DNA of 64,000 nucleotides, from NCBI GenBank assembly GCA_903834465.1, contig CAILJB010000112.1, forward strand, positions 29,835-93,834, given 5' to 3'. The notes below the pieces were generated by a model, which saw only the letters and a list, made by a program, of their open reading frames with translations, was not told the origin of the DNA and did not search any database. Source of the DNA: an uncultured Pseudomonadota bacterium. Lineage in GTDB: Bacteria; Pseudomonadota; Gammaproteobacteria; Methylococcales; Methylomonadaceae. This document shows, piece by piece, positions 1-8,779 of this stretch. The position numbers and the translations under genes are program-made. Every line of letters starts with the position of its first letter. Positions within the stretch are counted from its first letter, which is position 1.

Positions 1-1723
1 GTAGCGTTTGATTTCCATTCACAGATTCGAGCGTCCTCACCACCCGCAAACCGACATTGCCATCGATAGGCAACGCTGTTGTTTCAAATTTACTCATCAA
101 ATAACCGGCTTGTGTTTCTTCGTTAATGTTCCAAATACTAAGCGGATTCCCTGCTGTCGGAATAGGGGTGGTAATTCCAAACGCATTACGCAATCGCGCC
201 ACATCGCGAGCGGTTGATAAATCACTAATTAAATAATTGCTAATACTTGTGCCGTTGCCGCCTAAAAAATCTTGATTTGGATTCGCCATGACATAGCCAG
301 GTTTGTCAGCAACTGAAATGCCTTTTACCGCCGCATCACCAAAAATCAAACCGCTGTCATTGGTCGCGCCACGTTTAGCATAACGAAAACCTGCGGAAAT
401 TGATTTAACAAAACTATGAGAAAAATCGTAAGTCCCATCAAATTGCGCGGTTGCTAAATCGCCATTAAATGGTCTGGCGCGATAAGCCATGCTGGCATAT
501 TGCAAATTGGCGGGATTGAGTAAATTGGTACCACTGATGCTTGTCGCAGGAATTGAACCCGATAAATCTTGATTAAATTGCGCGACCGTACCATTCATCA
601 CAGGGCCTGAGTAAAACAGATTATTAAAACTTTTGGTGTAACTTAAATCCGTTTTGAGCGTTAGCGCGTCTTTGTTCCAACTGCCACCAATGGCGGCTTG
701 TTTAGTTCTGTCCACTGTATCACGAGCAAAACCAAGAACAGAAACTGGCGCGTTGAGCCAACTAATGCTTTGTAAATCATTGGTATTAGGAAATAATTTT
801 GGGCTGCCAGGCACAAATGTTGATGAAGGCGAGACGTTAATTTGATTGGAATTTTGAATCGTTTTAAATTCGGCATAATTGCCTTCAGCGTAAAGTTCAA
901 GATTATCCGACGGTCGCCATTGCAACGTTAAATTACTTGCCATACGATTGCGTTGACCTAGACTGGATGTTTCTGACGTGCCATTTGGCACAATCACACT
1001 TTGTCCAGCGATGATATTATTGTTCACTGTCGGATTGCCCGCACTTTTTTGATCTTCACGATAAGCACGTTCTTGATAAGTAAAATTCATTAACGCGCCG
1101 AACTCCCCGAAATCTTCCGTTTTCCAGCGATCGCTGAGCAACGTAGAAAATTGCGGGCGTTGCATATCAGCAAGGTCGCCATGAATAACCCGCGCTGAAC
1201 CGAATAGTTGCCGTCCTGCAAAATCAAAAGGACGATGCGTACGTAAATCAATCGTACCGCCAACGCCACCTTCAATATTATTTGCCGATGAGGTTTTATA
1301 AACATCCAAACCAGCAACCATTTCAGAGGGAATATCGGCAAAATCAAGTGTTCGTCCGGCGCCGGCAGTGAAAACTTCACGACCATTTAAAAGCGTTTCC
1401 ATTTGTGTCAAACCACGGATGGCAACGCCTGAGCCTTCGCCTCTATCCCGAAGAATTTGCACACCGGTCACACGCGACAGTGCATCGGTAACATTGAAAT
1501 CGGGCAATTTGTTAATGTCGTCAGCAACGACAGAATCCACAATTTCGAGCTTATCACGTTTAATTTCTTGCGACGATGCCAGACTCGCGTGTTTTCCAAC
1601 AATGAGCATTGGTTCAAGTTCGATTTCATTAGCCTCGTCGCCAGAACTCGTATTTTCTGCAAATACTAATGACGAATTCGTTGCCATCAATATCAAAAAA
1701 CCAACCTTTGGTAACTGTTTCAT
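1..1723 (-). CDS. TonB-dependent outer-membrane receptor, partial (C-terminal part beyond the left edge)
   Basis: The frame is open on the minus strand from an ATG at 1723 to the window edge, giving about 574 residues with no stop. It starts with a signal peptide (MKQLPKVGFLILM, likely cut after SSLVFA), then a TonB-box-like stretch (EPMLIVGK, about residues 40-47). A plug domain follows with the family landmarks DALSRVTGVQI, GVAIRGL and NIEGGVGGTIDLRT. The rest is alternating aromatic/polar strand sequence typical of the barrel. The plug resembles the Caulobacter/Xanthomonas-type receptor family often linked to carbohydrate or complex-substrate uptake, but the ligand cannot be told. A Shine-Dalgarno (GAGGG) lies about 8 bases before the ATG. 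It begins only 25 bases after gspF, so co-transcription with gspEF is likely. Several open frames on the other strand here are shadows. Confidence 0.9.
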   Translation of the reverse strand, partial: MKQLPKVGFLILMATNSSLVFAENTSSGDEANEIELEPMLIVGKHASLASSQEIKRDKLEIVDSVVADDINKLPDFNVTDALSRVTGVQILRDRGEGSGVAIRGLTQMETLLNGREVFTAGAGRTLDFADIPSEMVAGLDVYKTSSANNIEGGVGGTIDLRTHRPFDFAGRQLFGSARVIHGDLADMQRPQFSTLLSDRWKTEDFGEFGALMNFTYQERAYREDQKSAGNPTVNNNIIAGQSVIVPNGTSETSSLGQRNRMASNLTLQWRPSDNLELYAEGNYAEFKTIQNSNQINVSPSSTFVPGSPKLFPNTNDLQSISWLNAPVSVLGFARDTVDRTKQAAIGGSWNKDALTLKTDLSYTKSFNNLFYSGPVMNGTVAQFNQDLSGSIPATSISGTNLLNPANLQYASMAYRARPFNGDLATAQFDGTYDFSHSFVKSISAGFRYAKRGATNDSGLIFGDAAVKGISVADKPGYVMANPNQDFLGGNGTSISNYLISDLSTARDVARLRNAFGITTPIPTAGNPLSIWNINEETQAGYLMSKFETTALPIDGNVGLRVVRTLESVNGNQTL

Positions 1724-1748
1724 TATCTTGCCCTCACTCTTAATTTTG

Positions 1749-2963
1749 TTAAACCGCTAAATCGTTCACACTCAAAATTGCCAGCAAAATCGACACAATA
1801 ATCCCTGCAATCATAATCCCTAACGTAATAATCAAAGCCGGTTCAAGTAACGCCAGCATCCGTGCAATCGACATTCGCAATTGTTTGTCATAAATCGTGG
1901 CGACGCGTAAAAGCATTTCTTCTAAATGCCCTGTTTCTTCGCCCATTTTTATCATTTGCATCGCCATTTTTGGGAAAATCGCTTTTTGTTCGAGCGCGTC
2001 AAATAAGGTTTTCCCTTGTTTAATTTGTTCTTCGGTGTCATGTAACGCGGCAGCAATCACTAAATTATCAACGGTTTCGCGTACGATAATAAATGCTGAC
2101 AAAATCGACACGCCATTTCCTAAAAGTGTTCCCAATGTGCGCGTCACGTTAGCAACTTCTTTGTTTAAAATCGTCGCGCCAACCAACGGTAATTTTAACC
2201 AGCGACCATCCCAGACTTTTTTCGTGTCTGGATTGGCGAGCTGAAAATTAAAATAACTGATGACACCAATGACACTACCAATTACTGCCCACCAATAACT
2301 TTGCAACCAATTTGCCAACCCGACAACAATTTGCGTTGAAACAGGTAACGCCTTCCCTGCGCTGGCAAACATTTCACTAAATTGCGGCACAACAAACGTC
2401 AACATAATGAACAACGAAGCGAGCGACATAACCAACAAAATAGTCGGATAAATTAACGCAGTGCTGACGGTGTCTTTTAATTCTTGTGAACTTTCCAAAT
2501 AACTCGCCAAACGACTTAATACATCGCCTAAATTTCCGCCTGCTTCACCTGCGCGAATCATGTTTAAATAAAATTTACTGAACACGCCTGTTTGCTGTTC
2601 CAGTGCATCGGCAAGCGATACGCCGCTTTTGACTTTTTCTAACACGCGCCCGATGAGTTTATTTAATGTTTCATCGCTGGCTAAATCCATTAACACAATG
2701 AGCGAACGGTCTAACGGCAAACCTGATTCCAATAACGTTGCTAATTCGCCGGTTAGTAACACGATGCTTTTGTTCGATAATTTGTTTCGCTGTCCGTTTA
2801 AATTTAATCCTAGAAAAGTTTGCCGCTTTGCCGGTTTGACACGAATTGGAATGTAGCCATCGGCTTGCAATTGCTGCACACAACTGATTTCATCGAGGGC
2901 TTCACGTTCGCCCTCTTCGGTTTCACCGGCAGTATTGACAACTTGATAGAAAAATAAGGTCAT
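1749..2963 (-). CDS. gspF: Type II secretion / type IV pilus inner-membrane platform protein, GspF/PilC family
   Basis: Inner-membrane platform protein of a type II secretion or type IV pilus machine, 404 residues, the usual family length. Two GspF domains are visible, one at about residues 70-190 and one at 270-395. Each carries the ALEQ...F...MI..GE..G pattern (QTGVFSKFYLNMIRAGEAGG and KAIFPKMAMQMIKMGEETGH). Three membrane segments are present: LLVMSLASLFIMLTFVV, AVIGSVIGVISYF, and the C-terminal ALIITLGIMIAGIIVSILLA. The C-terminal ILSVNDLAV is more like GspF than PilC. The start lies one base after the gspE stop with a GGAG inside the end of gspE, so the two are translationally linked. 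The other secretion genes (D, G, H and so on) are not adjacent. Confidence 0.9.
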   Translation of the reverse strand: MTLFFYQVVNTAGETEEGEREALDEISCVQQLQADGYIPIRVKPAKRQTFLGLNLNGQRNKLSNKSIVLLTGELATLLESGLPLDRSLIVLMDLASDETLNKLIGRVLEKVKSGVSLADALEQQTGVFSKFYLNMIRAGEAGGNLGDVLSRLASYLESSQELKDTVSTALIYPTILLVMSLASLFIMLTFVVPQFSEMFASAGKALPVSTQIVVGLANWLQSYWWAVIGSVIGVISYFNFQLANPDTKKVWDGRWLKLPLVGATILNKEVANVTRTLGTLLGNGVSILSAFIIVRETVDNLVIAAALHDTEEQIKQGKTLFDALEQKAIFPKMAMQMIKMGEETGHLEEMLLRVATIYDKQLRMSIARMLALLEPALIITLGIMIAGIIVSILLAILSVNDLAV

Positions 2964-2964
2964 G

Positions 2965-4641
2965 TTAATTCTCCGCCGTCACGCGCATCACTTCTTCAAT
3001 CGTCGTCACGCCTTGCAACACTTTTTGCAAACCATTTTCATACAACGTCGTCATGCCTTCTTCACGCGCTAACGTTTCAATTTTTCCTGCTTCAGAATGT
3101 GCCATAATCAATTTACGAATCGGGTCAGTCATCGGCAAAAATTCGATAATGGCTAATCGTCCACGATAACCCAAACCGCCACATGAAGCGCAACCGACCG
3201 GTTTAAAAAGCGTAATTTCACCGTCAGGTTTAAAACGCCGCAAACGTATTTCGTCAATCACTTCATTTGGTGCAACATAAGATTGTTTGCACGCGGTGCA
3301 AAGTTGTCGAACCAAACGTTGCGCTAAAATGCCATTCACGGTTGAAGTCAGTAAATACTCCTCCAAACCCATATCCAGCAAACGTGTGACACCGCCTGCT
3401 GCATCATTTGTATGTAACGTTGACAACACCAAATGCCCTGTCAGGGCAGATTGTACTGCAATTCGCGCCGTTTCCAAATCTCGCATTTCCCCAATCATAA
3501 TTACGTCTGGGTCTTGGCGTACAATCGAGCGCAATGCCACCGCAAACGTCAGCCCAATTTGCGGTTTGGCTTGAATTTGATTGATACCATCCATTTGATA
3601 TTCCACAGGGTCTTCGACAGTGATAATTTTTCGCGCAGTTGTGTTAAGTTGTTTTAATGCCGCATACATTGTGGTTGATTTACCCGAACCTGTCGGACCA
3701 GTGATTAGAATAATGCCATGCGGTTGCGCGAGAACATCGAGGAAGAGTTGCAACTGTCGTCCTGCAAAACCTAAGGCTTGAAAATCCAAGACCGTATTTT
3801 CTTTATCCAGCAAACGAATTACCACGCTTTCGCCGTACATCGTGGGAATGGTCGAAACGCGCAAATCCAATTCTTTGCCGAGCATTTGCACTTTTATTCG
3901 TCCATCTTGCGGCAAACGGCGTTCGGCAATGTTGAGTTTTGCCATAATTTTAATACGCGAAATCACGGCTGCTGTTGATTTAACGGGTGGTGCGTCAATA
4001 TCTTGTAAAACCCCATCCACACGCAAACGTACTTTTAAACTTTGCTCAAACGGTTCGATATGAATATCCGAGGCTTTCACTTCAATGGCGCGTTGCATAA
4101 TCGCATTTACCATTTTGATAACAGGAGCTTCGCTGGCTAAATCTTTTAAATGCGCCAAATCTTCTTCACCCAATTCATCAAACGTTAAATCATCAAGCAA
4201 TGTATCGTTTTTGTTTTGTCCTTCGTCATATTGCACAGCAATCGCGGCATCAATTTCAGATAAAACACCGACTTGCGGCACAATCGTTTTGCCTGTTGCA
4301 AGACGCAAAGCGTTCAAAACAAAATCATCTTCGGGGTCGAGCATTGCAACCGTGAGTGTTGTTTCGTCAGCATTTAATCCCGTTAAATGGTAATGCTTCA
4401 AAAAACGTAGCGAAATTTCATCTGGTAAAACTTTTTCTAATGGATATTGCTCTGGCGTGATTTTAGAAAAATCGCCACTTTCAACAAATGCCAATGCAAC
4501 ATCTAATTCAGAACACAACCCAAGTTTAATCAGCAACGCGGGTAAACTTTCTGCGACAGCGGTTTTTTGCATTCGTTCCACTTTTTTTAAATCGGAAGCG
4601 GAAACTTTGCCTTTATTTTGTAGAACAGTGAGAAATGACAT
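2965..4641 (-). CDS. gspE: Type II secretion / type IV pilus assembly ATPase, GspE/PilB family
   Basis: Hexameric cytoplasmic ATPase that powers pseudopilus or pilus assembly together with GspF. It has an N-terminal GspE_N-type domain (about residues 50-150), then the N2 and catalytic domains. Visible motifs are Walker A GPTGSGKSTT near residue 320, the Asp box (ITVEDPVEYQM), Walker B (DPDVIMIGEMRD) and the His box (GHLVLSTLHTND). A zinc-type tetracysteine motif follows (CTACKQSY ... CASCGGLGYRGR). The ATG at 4641 gives 558 residues. A longer TTG start at 4674 would add 11 residues that do not look like family sequence. No strong ribosome site is seen for either. It faces tyrS across a short divergent region and is followed one base later by gspF. 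The E-F pair alone does not tell secretion from pilus. Confidence 0.9.
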   Translation of the reverse strand: MSFLTVLQNKGKVSASDLKKVERMQKTAVAESLPALLIKLGLCSELDVALAFVESGDFSKITPEQYPLEKVLPDEISLRFLKHYHLTGLNADETTLTVAMLDPEDDFVLNALRLATGKTIVPQVGVLSEIDAAIAVQYDEGQNKNDTLLDDLTFDELGEEDLAHLKDLASEAPVIKMVNAIMQRAIEVKASDIHIEPFEQSLKVRLRVDGVLQDIDAPPVKSTAAVISRIKIMAKLNIAERRLPQDGRIKVQMLGKELDLRVSTIPTMYGESVVIRLLDKENTVLDFQALGFAGRQLQLFLDVLAQPHGIILITGPTGSGKSTTMYAALKQLNTTARKIITVEDPVEYQMDGINQIQAKPQIGLTFAVALRSIVRQDPDVIMIGEMRDLETARIAVQSALTGHLVLSTLHTNDAAGGVTRLLDMGLEEYLLTSTVNGILAQRLVRQLCTACKQSYVAPNEVIDEIRLRRFKPDGEITLFKPVGCASCGGLGYRGRLAIIEFLPMTDPIRKLIMAHSEAGKIETLAREEGMTTLYENGLQKVLQGVTTIEEVMRVTAEN

Positions 4642-4753
4642 ACGTTTGAAATTGTGACAGTTGAATCGAATCAAGGGTCAACTATGATAATCTATGTTTA
4701 ACGCGGATGCTGTGGCATTCCTGATTTTTTTATTTTTCTTTTGAGGCATTCTT

Positions 4754-5965
4754 TTGAACACCAAAAATACCACCGATTTAAGCGAATTATTACGCGGCAC
4801 ACACGAAGTTTTACTTGAAGCAGAATTGATTAAAAAACTCGAAGAAAATCGTCCGCTTCGCATCAAAGCAGGTTTTGACCCCACTGCCCCCGATTTACAT
4901 TTAGGTCACACGGTTTTAATTAACAAACTTAAACAATTCCAAGATGCTGGACATGAAATTTTATTTTTGATTGGTGATTTCACGGGCATGATTGGCGACC
5001 CGACGGGTAAAAACGTCACACGCAAACCGCTTTCGCGCGAAGATGTTGAAGCGAATGCAAAAACCTATCAAGACCAGATTTTCAAAATTCTCGACCCTGA
5101 AAAAACAACGGTGATGTTCAATTCAACGTGGATGAATGCGATGTCGTCGGCGGAGTTAATTCAACTCGCGGCAAAAAATACGGTGGCGCGTATGCTTGAG
5201 CGTGACGATTTTCATAAACGTTTCACGGGAAATCAGCCGATTGCGATTCATGAATTTTTATATCCGCTTATTCAAGGCTACGATTCTGTGGCGATGAAAG
5301 CCGATGTTGAATTAGGCGGCACAGACCAAAAGTTTAATTTATTGATGGGACGACAACTGCAAGAAGCCTTCGGACAAAAACCGCAAGTCGTGATGATGAT
5401 GCCGATTTTAGAAGGTTTGGACGGCGTACAAAAAATGTCAAAATCGCTCAATAATTACATTGGCATTGCCGACGCGCCTGATGAAATGTTTGGCAAAATT
5501 ATGTCGATTAGCGACGAATTGATGTGGCGTTATTTTGAATTACTCAGTTTCCGCCCGATGTCTGAAATTGCCGCTTGGAATTCTGAATGTCAAAACGGCG
5601 TAAATCCACGCGATTACAAAGTGAAATTAGCACAAGAAATTATTGCCCGTTTCCACGACGAAGTGGCAGCGGTCAAAGCCTTAGAAAATTTTGAAGCCCG
5701 TTTTCAACGTGGCGCGATTCCTGACGAAATGGATGAAGTGGAATTAAAAATTGACGGTGCAAATTTAGGCATTGCGAATTTGTTAAAAGAAGCGAATTTA
5801 ACAGCCAGCACTTCGGAGGCGATTCGGATGATTAACCAAGGCGCAGTGAAAATTGATGGTGAGCGAGTTGATAATCCTAAATTAGAAATTGCTGTTGGTT
5901 CAACGCACGTTTATCAAGTTGGAAAACGGAAGTTTGCACGGGTTAAAGTTGTTGAATTTGATTGA
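4754..5965 (+). CDS. tyrS: Tyrosyl-tRNA synthetase
   Basis: Charges tRNA-Tyr with tyrosine in the cytoplasm. Class I synthetase signatures are both present: the HIGH-type motif as DLHLGHTVL near residues 50-58 and an intact KMSKS near residue 230. The C-terminal 65 residues form an S4-like RNA-binding domain ([18 protein letters not shown]). At 403 residues it belongs to the shorter TyrS type common in gammaproteobacteria. The start is a TTG at 4754, chosen because a GAGG Shine-Dalgarno sits about 7 bases upstream and no ATG fits the family N-terminus. It is divergent from gspE, and no clear terminator follows it. Confidence 0.96.
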   Translation: MNTKNTTDLSELLRGTHEVLLEAELIKKLEENRPLRIKAGFDPTAPDLHLGHTVLINKLKQFQDAGHEILFLIGDFTGMIGDPTGKNVTRKPLSREDVEANAKTYQDQIFKILDPEKTTVMFNSTWMNAMSSAELIQLAAKNTVARMLERDDFHKRFTGNQPIAIHEFLYPLIQGYDSVAMKADVELGGTDQKFNLLMGRQLQEAFGQKPQVVMMMPILEGLDGVQKMSKSLNNYIGIADAPDEMFGKIMSISDELMWRYFELLSFRPMSEIAAWNSECQNGVNPRDYKVKLAQEIIARFHDEVAAVKALENFEARFQRGAIPDEMDEVELKIDGANLGIANLLKEANLTASTSEAIRMINQGAVKIDGERVDNPKLEIAVGSTHVYQVGKRKFARVKVVEFD

Positions 5966-6022
5966 TAAATATCTTCTGTTTTAAAGTGATAATTCAATGT
6001 ATTAAGGGATAAATTTTGTAAA

Positions 6023-6036
6023 TTGACTTACATCAA
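6023..6036. promoter_or_regulatory. FNR/Anr-type box upstream of bacteriohemerythrin
   Basis: The sequence TTGAC-TTAC-ATCAA matches the FNR/Anr consensus TTGAT-N4-ATCAA at nine of ten positions. A possible -10 (TATTTA, 6062-6067) would put the box centre about 44 bases before the start site, close to the -41.5 placement of class II FNR activation. The downstream gene binds oxygen, which makes the assignment sensible. The regulator gene itself is not in the window. Confidence 0.6.
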
Positions 6037-6091
6037 AATCTAATCCATACTTTTCCTGCGGTATTTAATAATAACTAATGAGGAGACAATT

Positions 6092-6487
6092 ATGGCTTTA
6101 ATTACTTGGACAGCTGAACAATACGCGACTAACGTGGGTTTTGCTGACGAAGAGCATCGTATTTTGTTTGATAAATTAAATAAACTTTATGATTTAGCAA
6201 CTGGCGGCGCGGAACGCTCTGCGATTGGCGCACAGTTGGACGATTTAATTGCTTATGTGGTTGATCATTTTGCTCATGAAGAACGTGAAATGTTGGCGAA
6301 AAATTACGCTGCATTTGACGCGCACAAGGCAGAACACACCGCGTTAATTGGCATTTGCGCTGACTTGCAAAAGAAATTCCATGCCGGCGAAGCAGATGTT
6401 ACCGAAGAAGTTGGTCAATTAGTTAAAGGTTGGTTGGACAGTCATATTCCGACATTTGATTTTGGTTATAGCAGTACCATTGGTTAG
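6092..6487 (+). CDS. Bacteriohemerythrin
   Basis: Single-domain hemerythrin of 131 residues, an O2-binding non-heme di-iron protein of the cytoplasm. All seven expected iron ligands can be read: H22, H59 with E63 (HxxxE), H78 and H82, and H118 with D123 (HxxxxD). In methanotrophs such proteins are thought to buffer oxygen or deliver it to membrane methane monooxygenase; that role is inference here. The ATG has a strong ribosome site (GAGGAG about 6 bases upstream). It is monocistronic, with an FNR-like box upstream and a strong terminator downstream, so expression under low oxygen is plausible. Confidence 0.93.
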   Translation: MALITWTAEQYATNVGFADEEHRILFDKLNKLYDLATGGAERSAIGAQLDDLIAYVVDHFAHEEREMLAKNYAAFDAHKAEHTALIGICADLQKKFHAGEADVTEEVGQLVKGWLDSHIPTFDFGYSSTIG

Positions 6488-6505
6488 TTAATTAACAATT
6501 TGTAA

Positions 6506-6541
6506 AGGCTTGCGAATGTAAAAGTTCGCAAGCCTTTTTTT
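6506..6541 (+). terminator. Rho-independent terminator after bacteriohemerythrin
   Basis: An 11-base perfect stem (AGGCTTGCGAA with TTCGCAAGCCT), an 8-base loop and a run of T follow the stop codon by about 20 bases. Confidence 0.9.
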
Positions 6542-6655
6542 ATGCCTGTCATTTTAGAATGGTTCGAATTCATTTTAGTGCGTACAGTTCGGGGTAATTC
6601 GTTTTAAAATGCGCGGTACATTTGCCTATTAACCTAAATAACAAGAGAACGCTTT

Positions 6656-8017
6656 ATGACAACAACCACAACTTTAACGCATAGCCATTGGTCATCACGG
6701 TTTGCATTTATTTTAGCCGCGACGGGTTCGGCAGTCGGTTTAGGTAACATTTGGAAATTTCCCTATATCACGGGCGAAAATGGCGGAGGTGCGTTTGTCG
6801 TCGTGTATTTAGCGTGTGTATTACTGATTGGTATTCCAATCATGATTGCCGAAACAATGATGGGACGACGTAGCCAACGTAATCCGATTGAAACCATGGA
6901 ATTACTAACGCAAGAAGCGCAAGCCGATAAAAATTGGCATTATCTCGGCTGGATGGGCGTTATTGCAGGCGCGTCGATTTTGTCTTATTACAGCGTCATT
7001 GCCGGTTGGGCGAGCGCGTATGTTTTCAAAGCCTTCACCGGCAGTTTTTTTGATGCCGATGCGGCAAGTATTCAAACCTTGTTTGAAAATTTTATCGCCA
7101 GTCCAGTGCAATTGATTTTTTGGCATAGCCTTTTTATGGGCGCGACTATGTGGATTGTGGCGCGGGGCGTAAATAATGGATTAGAAAAATCTGTGCGTTT
7201 TTTAATGCCGAGCTTGTTTGTATTGCTAATTTTATTAGTTGGTTATGCGATGACAACGAACAGTTATGAACGCGGTTTGCATTTCATGTTCAATTTAGAT
7301 TTTAGTACCTTAACGCGCAATTCCGTTTTAACCGCAATGGGTCATGCGTTTTTCACATTGAGTTTGGGCATGGGCGCAATTATGGTTTATGGCGCGTATT
7401 TACCCAAAAACATATCAATTGCCAAAACCGCTTATTTAGTTGCTGCCGCAGATACTGTCGTCGCGTTACTAGCGGGAATTGCAATTTTTCCTCTGGTTTT
7501 TGAAAATGGTTTACATCCCGCTTCAGGACCAGGGTTAATTTTTCAAACGCTACCGATTGCATTTGGCAATATGACTGGCGGTTGGCTCATGGGAATTTTG
7601 TTTTTTGTATTACTGGTTGTGGCGGCGTTATCGTCCTCGATTTCATTGATTGAACCGGCTGTTGCATGGTTAATTGAAAACAAAAATTTTTCGCGTCAAA
7701 AAGCCTGTATTTGGACAGGGTTAGGAACATGGTTTTTAGGATTAGGTACGGTATTCTCGTTTAATATTTGGGCAAATGTTCACTTCTTTGAACGCACCAT
7801 TTTTCAATTACTCGATTATGTCACGGCAAATTTAATGTTACCGATTGGCGGATTCTGCATTGCCGTTTTCGCAGGCTGGATTATGAAACGCGAACACAGC
7901 GAAAGTGAATTACAAATGCCATGTAAACCCGCTTACGAAGTATGGCGTGTGTTAGTGCGTTACGTTGCTCCTGCCTCAATCTTTTTAGTATTTTTGCACG
8001 TCATTGGAGTGTTATAA
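6656..8017 (+). CDS. Sodium-dependent transporter, neurotransmitter:sodium symporter (NSS/LeuT) family
   Basis: Inner-membrane secondary transporter that couples Na+ entry to uptake of an amino acid or similar small solute. The N-terminal signature of the family is intact (GSAVGLGNIWKFPY, around residues 25-38), containing the unwound TM1 that forms the sodium and substrate site. About 11 hydrophobic segments can be counted over 453 residues, as in the bacterial 11-TM branch (TnaT/MhsT-like). The TM6 region (ATMGHAFFTLSLGMG-like) is also conserved. An AAGAGAA ribosome site precedes the ATG. Its stop is immediately followed by the ratA ATG, so they form one transcript. The substrate cannot be told from sequence. 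Confidence 0.9.
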   Translation: MTTTTTLTHSHWSSRFAFILAATGSAVGLGNIWKFPYITGENGGGAFVVVYLACVLLIGIPIMIAETMMGRRSQRNPIETMELLTQEAQADKNWHYLGWMGVIAGASILSYYSVIAGWASAYVFKAFTGSFFDADAASIQTLFENFIASPVQLIFWHSLFMGATMWIVARGVNNGLEKSVRFLMPSLFVLLILLVGYAMTTNSYERGLHFMFNLDFSTLTRNSVLTAMGHAFFTLSLGMGAIMVYGAYLPKNISIAKTAYLVAAADTVVALLAGIAIFPLVFENGLHPASGPGLIFQTLPIAFGNMTGGWLMGILFFVLLVVAALSSSISLIEPAVAWLIENKNFSRQKACIWTGLGTWFLGLGTVFSFNIWANVHFFERTIFQLLDYVTANLMLPIGGFCIAVFAGWIMKREHSESELQMPCKPAYEVWRVLVRYVAPASIFLVFLHVIGVL

Positions 8018-8452
8018 ATGACGCGCGTAGAAAAAAGCGCGTTGGTTAAATTCTCCGCGCAACAAATGTTTGATTTAGTCAATGACATTGAAGCCTATCC
8101 AAAATTTTTGCCGTGGTGCAGCGGCAGTCGCATTATCAAACGTGACGGTAATTTAATTGAAGCGGAATTGTCGATTTCAAAAGGCGGCTTTCAGAAAAAT
8201 TTTTCAACCCGAAATCAGTTGGAGTACGGCAGCAAAATGACAGTTTCTTTACTCGATGGTCCTTTTTCGCATTTAACCGGTGAATGGAATTTTTTAGTGT
8301 TGCGCGACGATGCCAGCAAAATTTCACTCGATTTAGAATTTGAATTATCGGGAAAATTGGCAAGTTTAGCGTTTGGCGCAGTATTCAATCAGATTTGCAA
8401 CACGATGGTGAGTTCATTTACGCAACGCGCCAAAGAGGTTTACGCGCTATGA
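8018..8452 (+). CDS. ratA: RatA/Coq10-type START-domain protein
   Basis: 144-residue SRPBCC/START-fold protein of the RatA (YfjG) and Coq10 family. The opening V.KSALV.FSA.QMFDLVNDIEAYPKFLPWC is the family hallmark, and the C-terminal helix (GAVFNQICNTMVSSFTQRA) matches too. In yeast and some bacteria the family binds ubiquinone and helps respiration. In E. coli the protein was reported to block 70S ribosome formation. Which applies here cannot be decided. The ATG follows the transporter stop with no gap, and its own stop overlaps the ratB start (ATGA), the usual ratA-ratB arrangement. Confidence 0.9.
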   Translation: MTRVEKSALVKFSAQQMFDLVNDIEAYPKFLPWCSGSRIIKRDGNLIEAELSISKGGFQKNFSTRNQLEYGSKMTVSLLDGPFSHLTGEWNFLVLRDDASKISLDLEFELSGKLASLAFGAVFNQICNTMVSSFTQRAKEVYAL

Positions 8453-8721
8453 TTGATGTTGAAGTAGTTTACGCAACGCCAGAAAAACAAACGTTGTTAA
8501 TCGTTCATGTGCCGAAAAAAAGTAATGTAACTGACGCGATTAAATACTCAGGAATCTTGTCTCAGTTCCCCGAACTCAAATTGGAAACATTACATGTAGG
8601 AATTTTTTCAACGCCCTGTGAATTAGGACGTGAAGTAAAATCCAATGAGCGAATAGAGATTTATCGACCGTTACAAAATGATCCAAAAGAAGCGCGGCGG
8701 CAACGGGCGTTGAAGAAATAG
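8449..8721 (+). CDS. ratB: RatB/RnfH family ubiquitin-fold protein
   Basis: Small (90-residue) beta-grasp protein of the UPF0125/RnfH family. Recognisable parts are the opening IDVEVVYATPEKQ, the loop VGIFSTPCEL, and the closing RIEIYRPLQNDPKEARRQRA with its basic tail. The family is found next to ratA or with rnf genes, and its molecular role is not settled. Start ATG at 8449 overlaps the ratA stop by four bases, implying translational coupling. An in-frame codon further upstream would run deep into ratA and adds no family sequence. Confidence 0.9.
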   Translation: MIDVEVVYATPEKQTLLIVHVPKKSNVTDAIKYSGILSQFPELKLETLHVGIFSTPCELGREVKSNERIEIYRPLQNDPKEARRQRALKK

Positions 8722-8733
8722 AAAATTATCACA

Positions 8734-8771
8734 AAAAAATCGCCTCTTGCTTTAAGCTAAGGCGATTTTTT
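8734..8771. terminator. Bidirectional terminator between convergent ratB and EAL-GGDEF genes
   Basis: A stem of AAAAAATCGCC with GGCGATTTTTT around a 16-base loop has T runs on both strands, so it can end transcripts from both sides. Confidence 0.85.
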
Positions 8772-8779
8772 TATTCCAT

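Noticed and set aside
1368..1760. Long plus-strand open frames over the left end
   Set aside because: They are antisense to a convincing TonB-dependent receptor frame on the minus strand and have no family likeness.
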